Assembly (NCBI RefSeq): GCF_018446385.1
Contig: NC_055994.1
Location: 33,998,368-34,062,367 of the forward strand
Length of the DNA stretch: 64,000 nt
Source: Zingiber officinale
Taxonomy: Eukaryota; Streptophyta; Magnoliopsida; Zingiberales; Zingiberaceae
Reading direction: 5' to 3'
Part shown: positions 19,578-31,003 of the stretch, in pieces
How positions within the stretch are numbered: position 1 is the first letter of the stretch
Layout of the letters: each line of letters starts with the position of its first letter
The notes under the pieces: model-generated
Seen by the model: the letters and a program-made list of their open reading frames with translations, nothing else
Databases searched by the model: none
What the model was told of the DNA's origin: nothing
Made by a program: the position numbers and the translations under genes

Positions 19578-19835
19578 GGGAGTGCTTGGTTGGAGGGATT
19601 GGAAGTGAGGAATGGGAATGGGAATGGGGATGGGATTGAAAGTTAGTGTTTGGTTTGGGGTATTGATGGTGGGCCCCACAGATTCAAACCCTCAAATATG
19701 AGATTGGGTCATTACCAAGTAAAATGGGGGGAATGGGAATGGTGGGTCCCATGGATTCAAAACTCCCTATTCCCATTCTTTACTTCAATGAATCACATTC
19801 CTATTCCCATTCCCTTCCGCAAACCAAGCGCCCCC
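19578..19835. mobile_element. Tourist-like MITE (PIF/Harbinger), 258 bp
   Basis: Left end GGGAGTGCTTGGTT and right end, reversed, GGGGGCGCTTGGTT form inverted repeats. They are flanked by TAA on both sides (19575-19577 and 19836-19838), the target duplication of Harbinger elements. The interior is rich in GGAATGGGAATGGG and its complement. The short frame inside it is not a gene. Confidence 0.85.
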
Positions 19836-20605
19836 TAAGTATTTTTATGCGTCCATGAGAAACTCGTACTATCTATGTGTCAATGAACCTCTCAATCATA
19901 TAGATTGGCACTGACAAAGGAGGAAGACACAGTAGCAAAAGTACCACATGTGAACAAATCGAAAGATAAAAAAAGGATCTCATTACAAAATATCAGACCC
20001 TCTATACTGAAAAATAAACTAATATTTAATTTATGTGGTACCTCAATAATATAAGCAATAGGACCAATTTTCTCACATTATGAAAAGCACTAGTGGGGCA
20101 AGAACAATGTTTCTTGTGGGAGTTTTTAAAACCCACTTAATGCGGATGTAGATAACAATGTAATCTCCTATACTGTATTACTTTTGTCTAGGAAATACAT
20201 CTTTATGAATTTCCTAAAGATCATTACTCAATGAAAATTTTAAATTAATATCAATATATATATCTCAAATATGCTTAGAAAAGATCTATGTTGACTCGAA
20301 AAGGTGGAAAGTGATAGGTAAGAAAATAACTAGTCATAAAACTAAACTAGCTAGGTGACAAGCTTTAGACCCATAGATGGCCTCAAATGGATTTTACCCA
20401 CAAAATGATTTATAAAATTGTAATAAGCAAACTCAACAATGGGTAAAATAGAATCCACCCAAGCAAAATATAATTAATACCCTCAGTTTGACCATTGGTT
20501 TGAGTATAAAATGCAAATAAAAATTTAAAACGTCCTAAAAAGTTTCTATGGTCTTTTAAGCATAGCAAACAAATTTGATATTTTCACACATACCTCTATA
20601 CATTT

Positions 20606-20775
20606 CTAATTCCTCATGAGACATGGAAAAATAAATGATGAATTTTGTATCCTTAAATTGTTCTTTAAGGAGATTGTTTGATATAGGTAATTTTTGCAAT
20701 CAAACAATCTCCTTAAAGAACAATTTAAGGATACAAAATTCATCATTTATTTTTCCACGTCTCATGAGGAATTAG
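20606..20775. repeat. Near-perfect inverted repeat, 77-bp arms, 16-nt loop
   Basis: Left arm 20606-20682, loop 20683-20698, right arm 20699-20775. The arms match at 76 of 77 positions; the only mismatch is ACATGG against ACGTGG. The repeat sits in the decayed integrase region. A transcript would fold into a long miRNA-precursor-like stem. Confidence 0.97.
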
Positions 20776-21535
20776 GAGTGTATAAAAGCATGTGTTTTGT
20801 TTGGTTATCTTAGTTGTCTAGCACATATGGCATTGTGAGACAACCATATAGCTAGGTCTCATTTTAAAGATGATCAATAAAACTTGTCCAAAATCTGGGC
20901 GGGTATTATCGAAAACATATCATGAGATCCTAGCTCATAATTCTAATATTAAAAAGTCCCTATGTAATGTTAGATGTCTTCCCTTAAATAGATCACCATC
21001 CTTAATTACAAAACCAACCAAGTTATGACGATTTCCATCTCGAATGTCTAGAATCTCAAAGTCATAACTTGTAAGGTACTCATTGTTTAGGCATTCAAAT
21101 TCTATCGCAATAGTTTTCATCTTGTGCAGTGTGGCTACAACTCGATTCAATTCGGCTTGTTATCTTTCCTTAATTGGAGTTTTAAGATAAAAGTGTACTC
21201 TTGGAGGAACTCAGCTCATCTAACATGTTTGGAGATCAATTTTGTTTGTGATTAGATATAACTAAGCGCCTTATAGTCAAAGTGCAATATAAATTTGTTC
21301 GATAATAAGTAGCATGACCAAGGCATCAATGCCTTAGAGCTTAGATAATAGCATAAAATCCTTTATCACATGTGGAATGACATGTTGATTCTTATTGAAT
21401 TTCTTGCTAAAGAAGGCAATGGTGTACCCTTCTTGCTAAAGTACCTCTAATTTCTATCCTAAATGCATCACATGCACCCTCACTTTAAAACCAGAATGTC
21501 TAAGGAGCACCCTAACGACAAAGACAGAAGACTTA

Positions 21536-22541
21536 GGTGGCGTTTGATTCTCTCCTAGGAATCGGAATGAGAATGGGTATCATAGTATTGTGGAATGGAA
21601 ATGGGTATGAGTTTGGGTATCATTCTTAAAAATAATGTTTGGTTAGTTGAATATTTTCAATCGGAATGAACCTAAATTTCCTTTTTTACCCTTAGAGGAA
21701 AATAAGAGGAAAAATTATATGGAAGAGAAAGTTGAATGTGAGAGAAACATATGATGAGAGAGAAAGTGTGATGAGAGAGTGTAATGGGAAAAATGAAAAG
21801 AGAGAAAGTGTGATGAGAGAAAATGAGGAGAGAGGGCGTGATAAGAGAGATTGAGAAAGAAAAAGTATGATGAGAGAGAAAGTGTGCTGAGAGAGAAAGA
21901 GTGATGGGAAAAAATGAAGAGAGAGAAAGTATGATGAGAAAATATAATGAGAGAGAAAGTGTGATGGGAAAAAAATGAAGAGAGAGAAAGTGTGATGAGA
22001 GAAAATGGGGATAGAGAGTGTGATGGAAGAGAATGAAGAGAGAAAAAGTGTGATAAGAGAAAATATGGAGAGAGAGTATGGTAAGAGAGATTGAGGAGAG
22101 AGAAAGTATGATGAGAGATAAAGTATGATGAAAAATGAGGAGAGAATGAAGAGAGAGAAAATAATGAGAGATAGTGTGTGATGAGAGAGAATACAGAGAG
22201 AAAATGGTAGAAATTGTGTGATGAGAGAGAATGAGGAGAGAGAAAATATGTTGAGAGAGAAAGTGTGATGATAAAATGAGGAGCGAGAAAGTATGATGAG
22301 AGAGAACAAGGAGAGAGAGAGTGAAACGAAAAAAAAATTGAACAAATATATTAAGGGTATTTTCGTCCAAAACTTAATTCTTATTCTCATTCCATCAAAA
22401 CCCAAGGGAGGGGGTGGGTTTCATCCATACCCAAGTTTTTGGGTTTCATTTCAAAATCTTGATTCTATTCCCATTAACCAAATACAAGATTTGAGAATGA
22501 ATCCATTCCCTCGTTCCCAAACTTCTAAACCAAACGCCACC
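21536..22541. mobile_element. PIF/Harbinger-type MITE with expanded purine-rich core, 1006 bp
   Basis: Ends GGTGGCGTTTG and, reversed, GGTGGCGTTTG form inverted repeats flanked by TTA on both sides (21533-21535, 22542-22544). Subterminal parts are GGAATGAGAATGGG-like on both sides. The core at 21700-22330 is a degenerate array of GAGAGAAAGTGTGAT-like units that accounts for most of the length. The pyrimidine strand lacks stops in two frames by composition only. Confidence 0.85.
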
Positions 22542-25168
22542 TTAGTCATCCTTTCTTTAATTTATTGAATGTTAAGACCCAACTTAAACTGCCAAAGTTC
22601 CTATTAAAATGCTTATAAAAGGTCACAAAGACGTGAAAGATTTTAGCCTCTTGAAAGATATGGGGTTTTGTTCAATCCTTGATTGCTCTAATTTTGTCAA
22701 GATCTATTGAAATGTCCTTTGCGGAAATAATAAACCCAAGGAAGAAAATCTGAGTTTATGAGAAGAAGCACTTCTTAAGGTTGACAAATAGCTACTCAGT
22801 CTGAAGGATCTCAAGAACTAAACGGATGTGTTTGAGGTTGGTGTTATATACTTTATTGTAAATCAAGATGTTATCAAAATACAGTATTAAAAAAATTCAT
22901 ATATACAATTTTAGAACTTGATTCATTTTACCATGAATGTGCTTAGGGCATCTGAGAGCCTAAAGGTATAACTATCTATTCATATAATCTATTCTTTGTT
23001 TTAAAAGCAATTTTCACTCATCGCCTACTCTAATATGAATTTTGATGATGCCCGCTATGTGGGTCAATCTTAGAGAACCATTTGGCTCCATCCATCAAGT
23101 CGAGTATGCCATCAAATCACATTAGGTTCCCTTTGACAATGATTTTGTTGATAGAATGACAGTTAATGCACATTCTCCAATAGTTATCCTTTTTATGTTA
23201 GTAATGCAAGAATGTCACAAGGGCTCATATTTTCTCTAATAAAGTCTTTCTGTCCTTCGATTTTTCTATTTAGTTCAATAACTTTAGGATATACATGTCT
23301 TGATGTGGAAGGTTTGACAAATATAATCCTCAAATAAGGTCTATTACTTATTGAATTGTGCAACAAGGTGGTAATTCATAAGATAACTCTTTAGAAGTTG
23401 TATAAAATACTTATCTAAGATTTTCTTTAACTTAGTGGATGGTCTTCTGGTGAGACATTGGTCCAGCCTTAAGGTCCTAGGCTAGTAAAGCTACTACCAC
23501 TTCTGAGTCCTTTTCCTTTTTTATTTTAATTGAGACTATGTAAGAAAATAAAGGGACTACCTCGAAGGTTGGGCGGAAGGCTAGGCGGACCAAGGTCTTG
23601 GTTCAACTAGGTTAGGCTGGACTAGTAGCAAATTGACATTTTGTCCACTGTATTTAAAGACGTAGGTATTTTTTTCTCTAGTAGTGAGTTGCATTTTCTC
23701 CCTAGTGAGTTGTGTAGAGGTTGTAAAGCCAACGTCTACCAAGGATGATATGAGCAATGTTCATGGGGAGGATACCAAACTAAATTTTATCAGTAAGGGT
23801 TCATCTCAATAGGGATCAAGAACCTCTACATGACTGAGAGGGAAGTTTGATCTACCCACATTATATGAATTCAAGTGATAGAGACTCGACTGAGGTTTTG
23901 CATGGGTTGGATTCTAAAAATTGTTTTTGTGGAAACTATATTAATGGAACTTTTACTATCTATGACAAGTTTGCATGTTCTATTTTTGCACTTTACAAAA
24001 GTATGGAAAATACTAACATGCTTCCATGTATCATCAATCATGTGGATAGGATGAGCAATAATACATAGTCCTATAGTTTCTCCCTCACCTCCTTTAATTT
24101 ATAGGATTTGTTTTGGGGCTCAATTTAGTTAGCATTTCCCAAAGCTAGAGAGTACTTCATGTCCAAGATCGTGCTCAAGCTCTATGGATAAGACTCTACA
24201 TGAGCATTTCAATGTTGTGTGACCCTTGTTGTGATAATTATAACATTATATGTTTAGGTTCATGCTAGAATTAGGATAAAATTTCTAAATCCTTCTTTGG
24301 CTTTGTGGGTTGGCCTCTATTGTTGGATGACAATTCAAGGATGGGTTGAGTTAACAAATTTTTTGGATTGAGGTGTCCTCCTATAAGATGGTGTAGTTCT
24401 AGCAAATAGAATCCATCGGTATGTAGAGACTTTAATAATTTGCTCAAGTTTTAGCCATATGGTTCAGTTCTTCTAATGAGTCGAAGAAAATAATTTGTCA
24501 TCAATAAAGTGAATAAGGACAACTCTAGGCCCTTGTCTAGCTTTGTTGTGCATATGGTGTTCCTCAACTATACTTAGGTATTCCGTTATACTTAAGGATG
24601 ACTGTTTCAAATTTATTTACTTACTTTAATCTCTAAAGTGTATAGGCACTTTTTTTTTGTTTTTCTTCCTTTCGTTTTATTTTATTTCGTTTTGATTGGC
24701 CTGAATGCTTTCTCAAAAAAAATTAGGATTTCTAGTGAGAATTTTGGGTACATTGAGTTCATTCAATAGAATCATGTCTACAAATTAAAGAAAAACATTA
24801 ACCTTGATTAACTAGCCGAGGAATGCATTAGGATCATACCTATTATAAAAGGTAAGGGTGCCCACCTTAACATATTCAGTTGATGTCTCTTTTTTCTTGC
24901 TTAAGCTTGTGTCGATGGTGGTATTCAAAAAGATAATCGTCATCATCTCTAGTAATGGGTCAAGGGTCGTGATACAAATTACATCTAGGTGAAATTCATA
25001 GATGCATGTTTTTTGAATGATATAATATTAGACTTTTTTTCTTTAACAATATCACCTAATTTGCTAGTAACTCATTCTTTAAATTTTTCTTAGTCCACTT
25101 GAGCTCTTAGGGTTTTAAGCATGTTTCAAAGTTGTGGCATCTGGTTCAAAGAATCTCATACCTATTAT

Positions 25169-25975
25169 TTCTCTCTCGTAATGGAATTCAACAGTCCTGT
25201 TGAGAGTTGACAAATAAGAAAATTTATAAAATTTGTAACGCTAGTACACTGAGAGTACAGATAAAGAACTAAGGTGATTTTTTTCAAGGATAATTTAAAA
25301 TGTATGACAAGAAACCAAAGCTAAACGACCTTCCTCCCTTTTTGTGGTAAGGAAAGAAAACTAAGGTTTTGTGAAAAAAAAAAAAAGGTAAATGAAAAAA
25401 GTCGACAAGCAACTAGAACTAAATAGAAGTAATTTTCAAATGGGAAATGGTGTTACCAGGGTAATGCGAGTCTATTATATTATGTTGTTAAGGTTTGTCG
25501 ATCCAGTGTCTCCAGGGAGGCGATTAACGTCCGGGAGGTGTGCCGGGCGTCGTTGATCGGCTGCCAGGTGTCCGTGTTGATGTATCGCGGGAGGTTGAAG
25601 GAGGCGGCAGCCCGTCTGTGCTGGTTGCCGGTGCTTGCAGGGAAGGAATAAACTGTGGCGACGAAGTGAGCGGTGTTGCTGGTATACGAAGGCGACCAGG
25701 TCGGTGGCTTCGTTAGGCGGAAGGGTGGCAGGAAGTCGGGTGGCTCTGTAGATCGGAGGACTCCGATTCGTGGCGCCCGGTCGTGGACGACCGCGGGGAG
25801 GTGGCGCAGACAGCGGCGTCTCTTGGCAGCGGCGTGCGGGAAGAAATAGGAACGAGTCGAAGTCTGTTAGGGGCTGTTACAACACTAACTGGGCGAGTCA
25901 AAATGACCCGAACCGGCAACCCGACGAAGGCTTAGGACTAGGATTTTTTTTTTTTTTTTTTTTTTTACCGGGGTG
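25169..25975 (-). repeat. Possible LTR/leader of the decayed gypsy element, GC-rich half
   Basis: 25500-25940 is sharply more GC-rich than its surroundings, and a run of about 22 T follows at 25946-25968. It lies where the 5' LTR of the minus-strand gypsy element would be. No matching copy was found at the other end, so the assignment is tentative. Confidence 0.3.
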
Positions 25976-25977
25976 AT

Positions 25978-26298
25978 GCAACGATTAAGATATAGGATGG
26001 TGTCTCATGAGATATTAGAATTGAGAATATTTTTTTTATCTGGTCATCTATATTAATGATTAATAGTCATTTATGATTTATTTTTTTTATGTTGATCTAA
26101 AAATGATTAACAGAGTCATTGGATGAGCGAATAGTCTTTTGTCATGAAATTAAAAATTTTAGATTGGTACAGATTAAAAGTTTTTTTTAATTATGTTGAA
26201 GTTATCCGAATTAATCCGAGTTTATTTAAATTTAGAGTTTAGAAATTTTTTAACTTAATTTTAATTTTAAAAAATAAAATTTATGTACAAAACTATAA
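25978..26298 (+). repeat. Left member of a degenerate tandem duplication
   Basis: Shares with 29778-30043, in the same orientation and order, the blocks TTAGGATATAAGATG-like, GGTCATCT(A/G)TATTAATG, ATTATGTTGAAGTT, CCGAATTAAT and AAATTTATGTACA. Length differs by insertions. The TIR element 26299-29774 lies between the two. Confidence 0.7.
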
Positions 26299-26325
26299 GG
26301 GTGTGTTTGGTTCAAGTTATCAAAT

Positions 26326-26372
26326 ATAACCTTGGTTATGTGATTACATGATAATCACATAACCAAGGTTAT
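26326..26372. repeat. Perfect palindrome, 20-bp arms
   Basis: Arms 26326-26345 and 26353-26372 (ATAACCTTGGTTATGTGATT and its complement) surround a 7-nt loop, just inside the left end of the TIR element. Confidence 0.9.
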
Positions 26373-26453
26373 AAGGAATAAAACATAACCTAATATTGTT
26401 TGGTTCAATCATAAATAATGTAATAAAAACTTATTTGTTTGGAGATTTTAATA

Positions 26454-27278
26454 CAGGGTCATCTCAAAGTTTTATGAGGCCCTAGGCAAAAAGAAAAAAA
26501 AATCTTTAATAATATTTTTTAAAAAGAAAATTTTTTTTATTTTTTTTCATTTAGATTTGGGATCGACAACGACAGATTTAATTTTTTTAAAAAAATCAAA
26601 TTTTAAAATTCTCAAGATTGATGACTATTTTTATTTAATAATATTTCAAAATTTGATTATTATCGATATAAATATATAAGAAAATTTTCATGTAATTACT
26701 AATAATCTATGTTTGGATTTATAGTCCATTCCTTCCATGATTTATCATTTATATAGAACAATAAAGAATATTTCGAAAAAAAAAAGTGCGAACAAAATAT
26801 TACCGGGTGAGATAGGAGTAAGATAGGAGAAGAATGTCCAATGAAAAGTAAGGAAAAAAATACCGATAAAGTACTAATAAGAAAATGAGTAGATGATTAA
26901 ATAAAAAATAAAATTAAGTGTAATTGTAGGGATTTTAGAACTAGAGAATATATAATAATTATAATTAATATATAATTAAATATAATTGTTATTGTAATTA
27001 ATTGAAGAGCAACAAGGAAAATCGAAACGAGCAAAATCTGTAATAAAATCGTTGCATTGGAAGTCAACAAAATCTAAAGAACACTAAAACATTGGAACGG
27101 AAATCGAAACAAGCTAAATTGGAGCAAAATCGGTATGCATGCAGTTTGGGAACTAGGCAGTATAGCTGTTAAAGATAAATATTAGTTATTAAATTTATTT
27201 TTTTAAATAATAATAGGCCCTAATAAAATTGGGACCTTAGGCATAGACCTTAATTGCCTATGCCTTGAGCCGTGTCTG
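26454..27278. mobile_element. hAT-type MITE, 825 bp, nested
   Basis: Begins CAGGGTCATCTCAAAG and ends, reversed, CAGACACGGCTCAAGG. An 8-bp duplication TTTTAATA lies on both sides (26446-26453, 27279-27286), diagnostic of hAT insertion. The interior is very AT-rich with no transposase. Confidence 0.8.
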
Positions 27279-27904
27279 TTTTAATATATAACCTACTTGC
27301 ACATTTATTATATTACCCCTGGTTCAATCCTAAATATTTTTCTAACTAAATTAATGTACTATTTAGTTAAATTATTATAATAATTATTTTAATTTATTTG
27401 ATTTTAAAATAAAATGTCCTTTTTAATAAAAACTACTAGAAAAATTATGTTTATTTATATTTAAGCATTTTCTTAATACAGAGATCAGCAAACCTGAAGT
27501 TGTGCTAAAAAAATCCGCACTATTGATTTCTGAAAAACGAAACAAGCACAAACTGCTACACTTAGTGGTTCATCACTAATAAATCAGAAGCAAAATCATT
27601 ATTTTCATTTGAAAAGGCATAGTAGAGACAATAGACAAGAAAATTGATGAGCTCAAGTGCTTGACTCTACTTTAGCCCAAGTAGAGAGAAATTGATCAAT
27701 GTACAGAATGCCACACAAATTAAATAGCAGGTACGTATAATGGCATTTGGAGAGAATTCTAATGAGATTAGCATATAAGAAAAGCACAAACATAACGAAA
27801 CCTATGTATGGATATAAATTACAACAACAGAGATTATTATGTACGTGAACGTAAGGGGAACAAATGGAAGAATTAATTTTAAATACAAAATACTTTCTGC
27901 TTGT

Positions 27905-28195
27905 ATTGTTATCATCTTTACAACCTAACTCCCCAGAAAAAAAACCACTAGGTTGAGCTAACATGTGATCAATCTTTGAGCTCCTGGTGAGCCTCATAGT
28001 CTCAATAGCAGATGAAGCTACCACTGGAAGGAAGGGAAACTACAAAAGGCCATCACAACGGTCTTTATAACCACCAATTATTGCTGATGGAAGCATGGGA
28101 GGAAATTGCACCAAACTGTCAGCGCAGCAATTTCCTCTCCAAGAACAAGAATCTTTGTGGCCAGCATCAAGTTGTTCAGCAAATGTTTCCACAGC
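27905..28195 (-). pseudogene. C3HC zinc-finger (NIPA/ZC3HC1-like) gene fragment
   Basis: Minus-strand frame from an AG acceptor at 28196 reads through FAEQLDAGHKDSCSWRGNCC, QFPPMLPSAIIGGYKDRCD, then LPVVASSAIETMRLTRSSKI and FFSGELGCKDD. The order GHKxxCxW, FPP, YxxRC matches the C3HC zinc-finger domain of plant NIPA-like nuclear proteins. The zinc-binding H and C of GHKDSC are present. A TAG (Gln-type position) after the DGLL word breaks the frame near 28037. The domain's N-terminal part and the rest of the gene are not found nearby. It lies inside the TIR element 26299-29774, so capture by that element is likely. Confidence 0.8.
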
Positions 28196-29225
28196 CTGGT
28201 CAACTAGTACAAAGAAAATATATATGAAGTTGAAAGGATCATGCAGTATACAAGAGAGTTTAGATGTAGGCTCAACGTGGAAAACTGATAGAAACTACCA
28301 TTCTTCTATGCAATAAAAGCAAAAGTTTAAGACATCAAGACAAGTCAAAACAAAAATGCTAATATCAGACACTATTTTGTTACATGCTCAAATCCAGTGT
28401 AAATCATTCTATAATAAACCAAACCAAATGAAAATAAGTGGAAATCAGACAATATTAAAAAACCAAATTATCAATGTAAAAGAATATTTAGAACGATAAA
28501 AGAGATAGTAGTCAATATGAGTAGATATTATGAAATTTTAATAAATATTTTTCTGAAAATTACCTTTTGTAGAAGTCCAAGATGCATTAAAGCATTTTAG
28601 GGTAGAAAAATACAATTGTCTAATGTTACGAAATGAAAATGGAAAAGTTCAATCACATCTTGAAATTGAACAAAGAATTAAAGCATTGATAGACACAGTG
28701 TATAAAAATATAAGATTCAATCCAAAAGCTGAAAAAAAAATAGTGACAAAGGGAATATAAAGGTTGAAGAATATTGGGATAATGTAGTGCTCTGCTAGGA
28801 GATGGTTTGTGAAGCTATGCAGAGATGAATGTAGTGCTCTGCTAGACATTTGAATGAAACACTATGATCATGCATCCAGTGTAAGCAAACCGTTAATAAA
28901 CAAGCAAATGGAAAAATATCTTATTTTTCGTAATGAATTCCAAATCTAGAAACATAATCGCTATACTTTTCCTCACTTACAATCTGACCCGTGATGTATT
29001 TGAACAATGAAACCAGATCCTAGGGAGAAATGAAATTTTGTTATATGTGAGAATCCTAATTCCAATTTTTCAAAATATATGCAGTGTAAAATACAAGTTA
29101 TTTCCTTTACCAACACTAAGATTTATTGTATGGAAAGGAAAAAAGAGGCATAGAAACCATAAAAGGATCGGCAGCAAATAGAAAAGAGAAATTGAAATTT
29201 TTTTATCTCTTTACAAATACCTTTT

Positions 29226-29530
29226 TTTACCCGAAAACAAGATCCTCTTGAAGTTGGACTCCAACCGAGGTGAAGAAACTTGCTGTCACCGCCGATTTGA
29301 AGAAGACTTGCAGGAGAAGTTTGTCGTCGTCGATGAAGAAGGCGAAGCGGGAGAAATCTGTGGTTGCTGCCGGTTCGAAGGAGACGAAGAGGGAGAAGTC
29401 TATCACCGTTGGTTCGAAGAAGACGAAGAGGGAGAAGCCTCTATGTCGCCGCCGCCGCAGGTTCAAGGAAATCTGTCACCGACTGCTCTAGGGTTTGCGA
29501 AAGAAGAGAGGGAAGAAAAGTGTCGTAGAT
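29226..29530. other. GC-rich, leader-like block with degenerate repeats
   Basis: Minus-strand sequence has CAAACCCTAGAGCAG and repeated CTTCTCCCTCTTCGTC units, like the 5' leader or first exon of a plant gene, upstream of the C3HC fragment. Plus-strand frames here are low-complexity and overlap one another; none is called. Confidence 0.4.
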
Positions 29531-29777
29531 AGGTAAACAACGAAGCGAAACGAAAGGTTATATTTGAGAAAAAAATTTACTTCACCCCGGAATCGTCCAA
29601 AACCTTATGATTTGGAGGTTTTCTGATTCTGGAATATAACCTCATTTTACTGACGTGACAGAAATCAAATATAACTTTGGAATCTTTCATGACCCTGAAC
29701 CAAACACGGTTAAATAACATAACCTTGATTGGATAACCAAGGTCATGAAGAATAATCCTGAACCAAACATGCCCTAA

Positions 29778-30043
29778 ATGGTTAGGATATAAGATGTCAC
29801 ATGGGTTATCAGGATTGAGCATATTTCTTTCGTTTTGGTCATCTGTATTAATGTCTAGTAATTATTTATGATTTAAATTCTCTGTTGACCTAAAGATATT
29901 GCCGGAATCGCTGGGAATTTTTTTAATTATGTTGAAGTTGATCCGAATTAATTTGAGTTTATTAAAATTTAGAGTTTATAAAAATTTTTAACTTAATTTT
30001 TATTTTAAAAATTAAAATTTATGTACACAGTTATAAATGGTTA
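29778..30043 (+). repeat. Right member of the degenerate tandem duplication
   Basis: Same order of blocks as 25978-26298. It begins and ends with ATGGTTAGGA-like words (29778 and about 30036), which suggests a tandem unit of roughly 265 bp. Confidence 0.7.
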
Positions 30044-31003
30044 GGAGGATAACAATGAAATATTAAAATAATAATAATGATTTATAAAAAAATATTTTTT
30101 AATTAAATTAAGTATATGGATTAATCGGATTATTTGGATTCGAGTTCGAATTTAAGATTTTGAGTTAAAATTTTTTATAATATCCTTTTTTTAATCCTTG
30201 GACTATCCAAATGGACACTTTTAGTCAATATAACCTAATCTATAAACACATACATATATAATATAAGTTTGTTGCTAAAAACTTCCAATAAATTCTTCAA
30301 ATAAATGTAAATAGATTTCTACTTTTAAAAACTTATTTATTGATTGAAAAGATTAACTGATTAATAAACAATTGGTCCATTCACGTGGAAGACAAACGGC
30401 TTCAATACAGTGTTGTTTGGATAAATTAGTATTGATTCAAATTTGATAAGTCAGCTCGTCCTGTATATCATTGGTTTGGTTATCAAACTCTATTATGATA
30501 TTGCTATTTTATTAGGTTTATCTTAAATACATGAGATCAATTTTATAATCGATAATCAAATGATTAAGGGTCTATCACCCTTTTAATCAACTAGGCATCT
30601 TATGGGACATGATATCACTATTTGATTCATCACATGATAGCACTAAAACAATGATATCACTATTTGATTCATCACATAATAGCACTAACACAATAAAATT
30701 GTAATTATCTTAAACTTTTGCACTCCGGTTTTTTTACGGTAATTTTTCAAAAGACATTTAAAGTTGTCGAATTCTTAAAACACACACCTAATTTTCATAG
30801 TTCCTAAAGGACACTTATTTCTGATGATATCCTTCTCGCCTTTTAACCCTAAACCAAAGTTTAAAAAAAACTAAATTTCTTTATTTGAATCAAACCAAAT
30901 TAAAATGAACGTAATTATTTCATTATGGAATTTCATATAAAAGTCACCCAAAAACTCTTTATTTTTTTACTATGATGCTAAAACTTTAAAAATCTTTTAA
31001 GCA
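30044..31003. other. No gene seen
   Basis: AT-rich spacer. A short duplicated word (CAATGATATCACTATTTGATTCATCACAT, split here by position 30600-30690) occurs twice about 45 bp apart. No coding frame was recognised. Confidence 0.5.

Larger units (their letters stand above)
20340..25168 (-). pseudogene. Decayed Ty3/gypsy (chromovirus-like) gag-pol
   Basis: Read on the minus strand, pol landmarks appear in order with many stops. RT (VFDNILIYN, matching the FDDILIYS box, about 22850) is followed by the RT/RNase H connection (SIDLDKIRAIKD, about 22700). The end of RNase H follows (AEFLQEYTFILK, about 21200), then integrase (LHFILKPMVKL near 20520, matching HPQTDGQ; PIVEFAYYNF near 20440). Gag should lie at 23.5-25.2 kb but is not readable. 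A possible primer site resembling TGGTATCAGAG lies near 25156-25168. Harbinger MITE 21536-22541 interrupts it. Old and non-functional. Confidence 0.75.
26299..29774. mobile_element. TIR element (PIF/Harbinger-like) carrying a gene fragment, 3476 bp
   Basis: Left end GGGTGTGTTTGGTTCAAG; right end reversed GGGCATGTTTGGTTCAGG; both are flanked by TAA (26296-26298, 29775-29777). Each subterminal region carries ATAACCTTGGTTAT-like words. The interior has no transposase frame. It holds a hAT MITE (26454-27278), a broken C3HC zinc-finger gene fragment (27905-28195, minus) and a GC-rich, leader-like block (29226-29530). This is the structure of a Pack-type element. The alternative is two independent MITEs flanking a host pseudogene, but the shared TAA argues for a single unit. 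Confidence 0.6.

Noticed and set aside
21672..22405. Two overlapping minus-strand frames of 232 and 237 codons, rich in S, L, F and H
   Set aside because: They are the stop-poor pyrimidine strand of a minisatellite inside a MITE. Two phases are open at once and neither has any domain.
25713..25976. Overlapping plus and minus 68-codon frames in a GC-rich block
   Set aside because: GC-rich composition lengthens frames on both strands; ends in a poly-F run from the T tract; no domain.
29227..29532. Opposing frames of 73-94 codons, acidic or arginine-rich
   Set aside because: Low-complexity CTTCTCCCTCTTCGTC repeats; more like a 5' leader than coding.
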